Assembly (NCBI GenBank): GCA_947165555.1 | Contig: CAMVAR010000007.1 | Coordinates: 1-12,000 of the forward strand | Length of the DNA stretch: 12,000 nucleotides | Source: an uncultured Pseudomonadota bacterium | Lineage (GTDB): Bacteria; Pseudomonadota; Alphaproteobacteria; Rs-D84 | Direction: 5' to 3' | Shown: one piece after another, positions 7,272 to 12,000 of the stretch | Layout of the letters: each line of letters opens with the position of its first letter | How positions within the stretch are numbered: position 1 is the first letter of the stretch | The notes under the pieces: model-generated | What the model saw: the letters and a program-made list of their open reading frames with translations, nothing else | Databases searched by the model: none | What the model was told of the DNA's origin: nothing | Made by a program: the position numbers and the translations under genes

Positions 7272-7811
7272 ATGAATGTGAAAATTGAAAGTTTTTCTTT
7301 GCGACACTTGGTTCCGCAATTTCGCGAATTTAATTCCGCCGCGCGCGAAAATCGCGAACGATTGAAACCGTATTTCTGGTGGGCACGCGATAATGGCGCG
7401 GCGCGTTTCCAAATTGTTCTGTGTGGTGTGTTGGCCGAAAAGATTACACACATATTTCACGATTTGCCGTATAACAAAAAATTTATTATTCGTAATGACG
7501 ATAAATTTGCCGGCGTGATTGGATTGGACGGCGTCTGCAAAAATGCCGACCGCGCAGACCTGTGGATTTTTGTGACACGTGAATACGCGGGTCAAAATAT
7601 CGCATCATGTGCAATTAAATTGGTTGAAGAATATGCCACACAACAATCTATTAAAAAAATCTGTGCACGGGTATCGTATGGAAATTGGCCGTCACGTGGA
7701 ATGTTGCAAAAAAATAAATATGGAATATATAAAACACACCTGCATCATTGGCGCGGGATTGTTGAACAGTTTTGGTGTAAAAAATTGCCGATAAAAAATA
7801 TTGAAAAATAA
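7272..7811 (+). CDS. GNAT-family N-acetyltransferase (RimJ/RimL-like)
   Basis: 179-residue putative acetyl-CoA-dependent N-acetyltransferase. The N-terminal part has ENRERLKPYFWWA (26-38), recalling the 'R..L..w.pW' region of ribosomal-protein and spectinomycin-type GNATs. The central strands FAGVIGLDG (79-87) and ADLWIFVTREYAGQNIAS (95-112) correspond to beta4 and the acetyl-CoA motif, though the usual Q/RxxGxG/A loop is weak (YAGQNIA). The C-terminal block NWPSRGMLQKNKYG (138-151) is the usual 'N..S......K.G' element. The substrate cannot be inferred; a ribosomal protein N-terminus or a small molecule are both possible. Start choice: ATG codons occur at 7263 and 7272 and neither has a ribosome binding site. 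A consensus -10 box ends at 7262, so I prefer 7272 with a leaderless message. The tRNA-Glu gene follows 30 bases after its stop, and its -35 box overlaps the last codons. Confidence 0.8.
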   Translation: MNVKIESFSLRHLVPQFREFNSAARENRERLKPYFWWARDNGAARFQIVLCGVLAEKITHIFHDLPYNKKFIIRNDDKFAGVIGLDGVCKNADRADLWIFVTREYAGQNIASCAIKLVEEYATQQSIKKICARVSYGNWPSRGMLQKNKYGIYKTHLHHWRGIVEQFWCKKLPIKNIEK

Positions 7812-7828
7812 AATAAAACCGTTAAAAT
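7801..7828 (+). promoter_or_regulatory. Putative promoter of the tRNA-Glu gene
   Basis: TTGAAA (7801-7806) and TAAAAT (7823-7828) are separated by 16 bases. Transcription would start near 7835, leaving a short 5' leader before the tRNA at 7842. The -35 box lies in the last codons of the GNAT gene. If read-through beyond the tRNA occurs, this promoter would also drive the GIY-YIG gene downstream. Confidence 0.5.
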
Positions 7829-7841
7829 GGTCGCATATTTT

Positions 7842-7916
7842 GGTCCCATCGTCTAGCGGTCAGGACATCGGATTCTCATTCCGGTAACATGGGTTCGATT
7901 CCCATTGGGACTGCCA
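7842..7916 (+). tRNA. tRNA-Glu (anticodon CUC), CCA encoded
   Basis: A 75-base gene that folds completely. Acceptor stem 7842-7848 pairs with 7906-7912, with a terminal G1-U72 wobble. The D stem is GTC/GAC, and the anticodon stem is 7868-7872 with 7880-7884. The seven-base loop TTCTCAT puts CTC at 7875-7877. The T arm is ATGGG/CCCAT with loop TTCGATT. Discriminator G73 and an encoded CCA (7914-7916) follow. Sequence is close to other bacterial tRNA-Glu genes. CUC reads GAG; a UUC isoacceptor elsewhere would be expected to read both GAA and GAG, which may make this gene a tolerant insertion target (inference). The 3' portion from T-loop position 58 to one base past CCA is duplicated 481 bases downstream. 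Confidence 0.95.
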
Positions 7917-7917
7917 T
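7898..7917 (+). repeat. Left copy of the 20-bp direct repeat (tRNA 3' end, att-like)
   Basis: ATTCCCATTGGGACTGCCAT, which covers half the T loop, the 3' strands of the T and acceptor stems, G73, CCA and one base more. An exact copy lies at 8379-8398. tRNA 3' ends duplicated like this are the usual mark of site-specific integration into a tRNA gene, where the incoming element supplies a replacement 3' end. Confidence 0.92.
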
Positions 7918-8025
7918 CCGCTTTCGCTTACGCTACAGCGAGATTGGTTTTGCAGAAAACAAGCGAAGGTGTAGTGTTAGAGAAACGGATGTCTCGCTGT
8001 AATGAACGTAGTGAATGAAAGCGGA
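7917..8025 (+). repeat. Long imperfect inverted repeat / stem-loop starting at the base after the tRNA CCA
   Basis: Three aligned stem segments pair: TCCGCTTTC (7917-7925) with GAAAGCGGA (8017-8025), TACG (7929-7932) with CGTA (8007-8010), and ACAGCGAGA (7935-7943) with TCTCGCTGT (7992-8000). That gives 22 base pairs interrupted by two small asymmetric internal loops and capped by a 48-base loop. The loop contains a small hairpin, GTTTT-GCAG-AAAAC. The structure ends 15 bases before the GIY-YIG start codon. It could act as an RNA (processing, attenuation or a structured leader) or as a folded DNA end; the sequence does not decide. Confidence 0.7.
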
Positions 8026-8040
8026 CCGAATGGATTGAAA

Positions 8041-8280
8041 ATGTATTATACTTATATCTTGCAAAGTATAAATTTTCCTGAACATTTTTATGTTGGATAT
8101 ACCCAGGATTTAGAACAGCGTTTAAAACAACACAATCTTGGTAATTCCATTCATACCAACAAATTTCGGCCTTGGAAATTACGAGGCTGTATTGCATTTG
8201 ATACCGAAGACAAGGCAAAAAAGTTTGAACAATTTCTAAAAACCGGTAATGGCAGACTTTTTCAGAAAAAATTTTTCTAG
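8041..8280 (+). CDS. Small GIY-YIG nuclease domain protein
   Basis: 79-residue single-domain protein of the short GIY-YIG endonuclease group (UvrC N-terminal domain/YhbQ-like fold). The GIY motif is YTY (3-5) and the YIG motif is YVG (17-19). The helix Arg is R27 in LEQRLKQHN, with H31 close by. The metal-binding Glu is E63 in KKFEQFLKTG, and the terminal KTGNGR block is typical of these proteins. All expected catalytic residues are present, so the gene looks functional rather than decayed. There is no DNA-binding tail of the kind in I-TevI. The start at 8041 aligns with family starts (MYYTYIL); the open frame extends to 8002 but that would run through the stem-loop. The ribosome binding site is weak (GGA about eight bases upstream). 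It has the same orientation as the tRNA, with no recognisable promoter of its own. In other genomes such proteins are mostly annotated only by domain, and cellular function is unknown. Confidence 0.9.
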   Translation: MYYTYILQSINFPEHFYVGYTQDLEQRLKQHNLGNSIHTNKFRPWKLRGCIAFDTEDKAKKFEQFLKTGNGRLFQKKFF

Positions 8281-8300
8281 TTATTTATCATTTGAATTTA

Positions 8301-8378
8301 ACCGCCGCAAAAAGGCAGACGGAAGTATGCCGGTCACCCGAAGTTTTAACGAAGGGTGATTTTGCAAGGTGGCGAAGC
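8301..8378. repeat. Hairpin-rich right end of the mini-element
   Basis: Short complementary segments cluster here: ACCG (8301-8304) with CGGT (8331-8334), GGCA (8314-8317) with TGCC (8328-8331), and a cleaner hairpin TCACCC (8334-8339) with GGGTGA (8354-8359). The GGCA/TGCC and TCACCC pairings are partly alternative to the ACCG/CGGT one. The stretch directly precedes the right repeat copy. It is neither a run-of-T terminator nor a clear coding region. Confidence 0.45.
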
Positions 8379-8398
8379 ATTCCCATTGGGACTGCCAT
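8379..8398 (+). repeat. Right copy of the 20-bp direct repeat (orphan tRNA-Glu 3' end)
   Basis: An exact copy of 7898-7917. There are no tRNA 5' sequences next to it, so it is an orphan tail and not a second tRNA. If the element entered at the tRNA 3' end, this copy may be the original tail, now separated from its tRNA by the insert. Confidence 0.92.
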
Positions 8399-8405
8399 AA
8401 AAATT

Positions 8406-8431
8406 AAATTCGGTCTTGGCCGGATTTTTTT
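8406..8431 (+). terminator. Rho-independent terminator, probably the original tRNA-Glu terminator
   Basis: AAATTCGG (8406-8413) pairs with CCGGATTT (8420-8427) around a six-base loop, with one T-G pair, followed by T residues to 8431. It begins eight bases after the right copy of the tRNA tail, a normal distance for a tRNA terminator. The complement also gives a hairpin followed by a T-rich tract, so it may serve the convergent merR-type gene as well. Confidence 0.75.
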
Positions 8432-8461
8432 ATTACGCGAACAGGGAATTTAATATATTCT

Positions 8462-8899
8462 TTATTGCAATAGTTCGCGTGCCTGGGTCAACAGGCCAAT
8501 TACAAAATTCAAATTTTCGGTATTAATCTTTTGATGTAAAATATGGTTTGTCTGACCAAAAACATCCGGAAACGCATCCAGCCCCATATCATCATCCCGT
8601 ATGGAACGGGGCGAAGCAGAATTAACAACATCATCATGGCGTGCGTGATTATCTGATAAAAATTCACCATTGTGTATCATCTTTTTGACACCGGCAATCG
8701 TCATACCACGGTCATACAATAATTCTTGAATCGATTTCAGACGCGCAACCGTTTCGGCACGATAATACCGCCGCCCGCCCGCACCGGTGGTCGGACGCAC
8801 AACGGTCGGAAACTGTTTTTCCCAATACCGTAATGTATGCGCCGGAACACCCAATTCGCGCGACACATCATTAATTGATGCAAAATATTCGTTATTCAT
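8462..8899 (-). CDS. MerR-family transcriptional regulator
   Basis: 145-residue DNA-binding regulator. Residues 7-75 are a MerR winged helix-turn-helix: INDVSRELGVPAHTLRYWEKQFP (9-31, with RYWE at 24-27), then GGRRYYRAETVARLKSIQELLYDRGMTIAGVKKMI (41-75). The middle (about 80-125) is polar and probably disordered. The short C-terminal helix ENLNFVIGLLTQARELL (128-144) could serve for dimerisation. There is no cysteine, so metal sensing of the classic MerR type is unlikely. It resembles the MerR-like protein that in many alphaproteobacteria lies next to ihfA, but no ihfA is present in this window. It is the last gene of the gyrA-lipoprotein-merR run, starting six bases after the lipoprotein stop, and no strong ribosome binding site is visible. 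Its regulon is unknown. Confidence 0.9.
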   Translation of the reverse strand: MNNEYFASINDVSRELGVPAHTLRYWEKQFPTVVRPTTGAGGRRYYRAETVARLKSIQELLYDRGMTIAGVKKMIHNGEFLSDNHARHDDVVNSASPRSIRDDDMGLDAFPDVFGQTNHILHQKINTENLNFVIGLLTQARELLQ

Positions 8900-8905
8900 T
8901 GTATT

Positions 8906-9226
8906 TTAATCCAATTCCTCGCACGATGTGTATTTTGCCGCACCATCACCACCGGGCACCCCAAGTGAATATTTTGTTGCGAAATCACGATTGCCTATCT
9001 GTAAATTATACCAGGGGTCAAACCGATAGTATGCGACACGCGCATCATATTGTTGTTTTAATTCGTATTCTTGACCGTCGATATTCAACAACGCGCCATC
9101 ATCCAAGAAATGAACCACAACATTATAATCCGTATCCATTCCATGACATAATAGACGAACATCTTTATCTTCATGACATGCGCCAAGTAATAACAATACG
9201 CCAAATAATACCGTTATTTTTTTCAT
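8906..9226 (-). CDS. Small lipoprotein, possibly MliC/lysozyme-inhibitor-like
   Basis: 106-residue predicted lipoprotein. A lipoprotein signal (MKKITVLFGVLLLLGAC) ends in the lipobox LGAC with acceptor C17, so it should be processed by signal peptidase II and anchored in a membrane. The residue after Cys is H, which gives no Asp retention signal, so the outer membrane is likely. The mature part is short and probably beta-rich, with C27 near its start and C102 near its end, which could form a disulfide. The pattern C...Y.V.F...GA.L..DG..Y.L.Q (27-59) and a later FATK (82-85) recalls the MliC/PliC lysozyme-inhibitor fold, but the usual SaSG loop reads DARV (61-64), so this is a tentative reading. 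The start at 9226 is set by AGGGGG six bases upstream, which overlaps the gyrA stop codon. Cotranscription with gyrA is very likely. Confidence 0.82.
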   Translation of the reverse strand: MKKITVLFGVLLLLGACHEDKDVRLLCHGMDTDYNVVVHFLDDGALLNIDGQEYELKQQYDARVAYYRFDPWYNLQIGNRDFATKYSLGVPGGDGAAKYTSCEELD

Positions 9227-9232
9227 ACTTTG

Positions 9233-9237
9233 CCCCC
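9233..9237 (-). promoter_or_regulatory. G5 ribosome binding site of the lipoprotein gene
   Basis: The minus strand reads AGGGGG, with the G run beginning on the last base of the gyrA stop codon (TAG), six bases before the ATG at 9226. It decides this start over upstream in-frame ATGs inside gyrA. Confidence 0.5.
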
Positions 9238-11984
9238 TATTCATTGTTCGTTTGTTCCACGGTTTCTGATGTTTCAGATTCTTCGTCTGGGCCGTCTGAT
9301 TCAATTGATATTGCCGACATGACGCGTTCGTTTTCCGCCGTGCGGAACAATGTCACGCCCGCGGTACTGCGCCCCGCAACGCGGATATCCGATACCGGTG
9401 TGCGGATAATTTTTCCACCGTTGGTTACCATGATAATATCGTGGTCCGCATTCACCGGGAAAGAGCCTGCAACCGCGGTATTTTTACCGCCCAATTTAAT
9501 GTTGGTAAATCCGCCGCCGCCACGATGTGTCAAACGGTATTCATACGAAGATGTCCGTTTGCCGAACCCATTTTCAGATATGGTCAGTATAAATTCTTCG
9601 CGCGCGGCCAATTCCGCCATTTTCGCATCGTCCAGAACCAAATCTGTGGTTTCTTCTTCGGCGTCACCCTCTTCTTCTATACCGGTGGCGGCACGACGCG
9701 CGGCGCGGCTTTGTTTCACGTATGCCGCACGAACCGCGGAATCAGATTCACCACGATTTAACATTGACATACCGATAATCCGGTCGTCTTTGGATAATGT
9801 GATTCCGCGTACGCCAGTTGAATTGCGACCCGCAAAAACACGAATTTCCGGCACCGGGAATCGTATTGCACGGCCGCGGTATGTCGCCAAGAACACATCT
9901 TGGTTTTCATTACACGGCAGAACGGAAACCAAACTGTCGCCTTCGTCCAATTTCATTGCAATTTTTCCGTTCGCGCGTATTGAATCAAAATCAGACATAC
10001 GATTCCGACGCACCGTCCCAGACGCCGTCACGAACATAAGGAAGTGTTCCATACCAGAATTTTGAATCGCCGCAACATCTTCTTGTGCCACCGGCAAAAT
10101 CGCAGTGATTGTTTCGCCATCGGACAACGGCAACAGGTTCACCAGTGGCCGACCCTTGGCCGCGGCGGCGGCTTCGGGTAACTTATACGTTTTTAATTTA
10201 TAACACAAACCCTTGCTTGAAAAGAACAGCAATGGCGTATGCGTGTTCGCAACAAAAACCTGGACCACATAGTCGTCGTCTTTGGTTGTCATTGCATTGC
10301 GGCCCTTGCCCCCGCGTTTTTGCGCGCGGTATGTATCCAATGCAACACGTTTGATATACCCCGTATTCGAAACGGTTACAACCATATCTTCGCGGGCAAT
10401 CAAATCTTCGATATCAATATCGATTTCCGCATCAGAAATTTCTGTTCTGCGTGGCGACGCCCAATTATCACGCACGGCGGTCGTTTCATCGCGAATAATT
10501 TGAATAATGCGTTCGTGCGACGCCAATATATCCAACAGGTCGCGAATCGTCGCCCCCAAATCAACCAAGTCTGCATGCAATTTATCGCGTTCCAATCCGG
10601 TCAATCGATGCAATTGCAATTCCAAAATTGCACGCGCCTGGTCTTCGGACATATAGAACATGCCGTCTTTGTATTCCGTGTTTGGGTCATCAATCAATTT
10701 GATATAGTTTTCAATATCGTTCGCACGCCATCCACGCGAAACCAAGGCGGCGCGCGCCTCTTCTGGATTGGCGGACGATTTAATCAATTCGATTACTTCG
10801 TCCAAATTACCAACCGCAACCGATAAACCCAACAAAGTATGCGCACGATTACGCGCCTTGTTCAAATCAAATATCGTGCGGCGGCGAATAACTTCTTCAC
10901 GAAATTCGATAAACGCATCCAGCACCCCGCGAACATTAAACAGCATCGGCCGGCCACGATTCAGTGCCATCATATTCACCGGGAAATTCGTTTGCATTTC
11001 CGTATATTGAAACAGATGATTCAATACCACATCCGCAATTGCGTCGCGCTTTAATTCAATAACAATGCGCAGACCTTCCTTGGACGATTCGTCGCGAATT
11101 TCACTAATGCCTTCGATTTTTTTATCTTTGGCCAATTCTGCGATTTTGATAATCATCTGGGCCTTGTTTACCTGGTACGGAATTTCATCAACAATAATTG
11201 CATCGTGGTCATGGAATTTTTCCATATGCGTTTTTGCACGCACAATAATTGAACCGCGGCCCGTAGTGTGCGCCTTGTACGCGCCGGCGCGCCCCATAAT
11301 AACCGCACCCGTCGGGAAATCCGGCCCCGGGATAATTTGGAACAATTCATCATCGGAAATTTCACGATTATCCAAAACCGCCAAAATACCATTGCAAATT
11401 TCACCAAGGTTATATGTCGGAACATTTGTCGCCATACCAACGGCAATACCCGAACCACCGTTCACCAAGAAATTTGGAAACTTGGTCGGCAAAACAACCG
11501 GTTCTTGCAACGTGCCGTCAAAGTTCGGTTGCCAATCAACCGTATCTTTATCCATATCATCCATCAACGACGCACCAAGTTTTGATAAACGTGCCTCGGT
11601 ATAACGCATGGCGGCCGCCTTGTCCCCGTCGCGCGAACCAAAGTTACCCTGGCCTTGGACCAACATTTCGCCCATGGAAAAATCCTGGCCCATGCGGACC
11701 ATGGCTTCGTAAATAGAACTGTCGCCGTGGGGATGATATTTACCCATAACATCACCGACAATACGGGCCGATTTCACGGTCGGCTTGGTCGCCGGGGCAA
11801 CATCGTTCATAACATATAAAATACGACGGTGTACCGGTTTACATCCGTCGCGAACATCCGGCAACGCGCGGTCAACAATAACCGACATCGCATAGTCCAA
11901 AAACGATGTCCGCATTTCATGTTCCAATGACGATTGTGGGATTTTAATTGTGTTTACTTCGTTTGTATTTTCAATTTCTGACAT
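9237..11984 (-). CDS. gyrA: DNA gyrase subunit A
   Basis: 915-residue breakage-reunion subunit of DNA gyrase, which with GyrB introduces negative supercoils. The N-terminal winged helix carries the quinolone-pocket region ARIVGDVMGKYHPHGDSSIYE (73-93) and the catalytic tyrosine Y128 in AAAMRYTEARLSK. The tower and coiled-coil region run to about 515. The C-terminal beta-pinwheel contains the GyrA-box QKRGGKG (555-561), which separates it from ParC. An acidic insert at about 765-795 lies between two blades, as in other alphaproteobacterial GyrA proteins, and the tail (895-915) is acidic. Quinolone-contact positions are S89 (E. coli S83) and E93 (E. coli D87); both are found in wild-type enzymes of various species, so resistance is not implied. 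AAGGAAAGAG sits before the start. The complete gene ends 16 bases from the window edge, and its promoter lies outside. Confidence 0.98.
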   Translation of the reverse strand: MSEIENTNEVNTIKIPQSSLEHEMRTSFLDYAMSVIVDRALPDVRDGCKPVHRRILYVMNDVAPATKPTVKSARIVGDVMGKYHPHGDSSIYEAMVRMGQDFSMGEMLVQGQGNFGSRDGDKAAAMRYTEARLSKLGASLMDDMDKDTVDWQPNFDGTLQEPVVLPTKFPNFLVNGGSGIAVGMATNVPTYNLGEICNGILAVLDNREISDDELFQIIPGPDFPTGAVIMGRAGAYKAHTTGRGSIIVRAKTHMEKFHDHDAIIVDEIPYQVNKAQMIIKIAELAKDKKIEGISEIRDESSKEGLRIVIELKRDAIADVVLNHLFQYTEMQTNFPVNMMALNRGRPMLFNVRGVLDAFIEFREEVIRRRTIFDLNKARNRAHTLLGLSVAVGNLDEVIELIKSSANPEEARAALVSRGWRANDIENYIKLIDDPNTEYKDGMFYMSEDQARAILELQLHRLTGLERDKLHADLVDLGATIRDLLDILASHERIIQIIRDETTAVRDNWASPRRTEISDAEIDIDIEDLIAREDMVVTVSNTGYIKRVALDTYRAQKRGGKGRNAMTTKDDDYVVQVFVANTHTPLLFFSSKGLCYKLKTYKLPEAAAAAKGRPLVNLLPLSDGETITAILPVAQEDVAAIQNSGMEHFLMFVTASGTVRRNRMSDFDSIRANGKIAMKLDEGDSLVSVLPCNENQDVFLATYRGRAIRFPVPEIRVFAGRNSTGVRGITLSKDDRIIGMSMLNRGESDSAVRAAYVKQSRAARRAATGIEEEGDAEEETTDLVLDDAKMAELAAREEFILTISENGFGKRTSSYEYRLTHRGGGGFTNIKLGGKNTAVAGSFPVNADHDIIMVTNGGKIIRTPVSDIRVAGRSTAGVTLFRTAENERVMSAISIESDGPDEESETSETVEQTNNE

Positions 11985-12000
11985 AACTTGCTCTTTCCTT

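Larger units (their letters stand above)
7918..8398 (+). mobile_element. Putative 481-bp GIY-YIG mini-element inserted at the 3' end of tRNA-Glu
   Basis: The unit is defined by the 20-bp direct repeat of the tRNA 3' end on both sides. From left to right it holds the stem-loop at 7917-8025, a complete GIY-YIG nuclease gene, a hairpin-rich stretch of about 98 bases, and the second copy of the tRNA tail. There is no integrase or transposase. The tRNA-type terminator lies eight bases beyond the right copy, as expected if the terminator once followed the tRNA directly. It may be an endonuclease-driven selfish element, a non-autonomous element mobilised in trans, or the remnant of a larger island. 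The repeat is direct observation; past mobility is inferred. Confidence 0.72.

Noticed and set aside
8379..8398. A second, partial tRNA-Glu gene as a tandem tRNA remnant
   Set aside because: Only 20 bases match and the preceding sequence shows no tRNA arms, so a tail duplication linked to insertion explains it better than tRNA gene duplication.
7918..8398. Part of a prophage or ICE
   Set aside because: No integrase, phage structural or conjugation genes lie anywhere nearby, and ordinary chromosomal genes resume directly after the terminator.
8875..10065. A 396-codon plus-strand open frame
   Set aside because: It is the complement of merR, the lipoprotein and the end of gyrA. It crosses two gene boundaries and has no recognisable domain.
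10239..10826. A 195-codon plus-strand open frame
   Set aside because: It is antisense to the well-supported gyrA gene and has no features of its own.
11700..11770. Quinolone-resistance mutations in gyrA
   Set aside because: The key serine (S89, E. coli S83) is present, and Glu at the E. coli D87 position occurs in wild-type enzymes of other bacteria.
1..12000. CRISPR array or rRNA genes
   Set aside because: No regularly spaced repeats and no rRNA-like sequence were seen.

Overview
The window looks like chromosomal DNA from an alphaproteobacterium with moderately AT-rich DNA. The evidence is the GyrA with an acidic insert between C-terminal blades, the RecR Toprim region resembling alphaproteobacterial forms, and the MerR regulator of a type common in this class. 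I cannot name the genus. Most of the window is ordinary housekeeping content on the minus strand, with one compact plus-strand island at about 7.2-8.4 kb.

Reading the minus strand from right to left, the first block is gyrA, a small lipoprotein gene and a merR-type regulator (11984 to 8462), closely spaced and probably one operon. The second block is an ABC exporter, a D,D-carboxypeptidase with a SPOR domain, recR, rsmA and a Kef-type cation/proton antiporter (7186 to 969). RecR and rsmA overlap by ATGA. The third block is lspA and the N-terminal part of a probable yidC (859 to the left edge), with its own putative promoter. Themes are cell-envelope building (LspA, YidC, carboxypeptidase, exporter), DNA topology and repair (GyrA, RecR) and ribosome maturation (RsmA).

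The plus-strand island holds a GNAT acetyltransferase, then a tRNA-Glu (CUC) gene with encoded CCA. Directly after the CCA lies the most interesting part: a 481-bp unit bounded by a 20-bp direct repeat of the tRNA 3' end (7898-7917 and 8379-8398). It holds a large imperfect stem-loop that begins at the first base after CCA, a complete small GIY-YIG nuclease gene, and a hairpin-rich right end. The likely original tRNA terminator sits just past the second repeat copy. This looks like a tiny integrase-less element inserted at the 3' end of a tRNA gene, rebuilding the tRNA while using its promoter and terminator. The repeat and layout are seen directly; mobility and mechanism are inference.

Other points: several start codons are preceded by runs of four to six G as Shine-Dalgarno sequences, and two genes have promoter -10 boxes so close to the start codon that their transcripts could be leaderless. 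There is no rRNA, CRISPR array or recognisable integrase, and no gene-free stretch longer than 300 bases.
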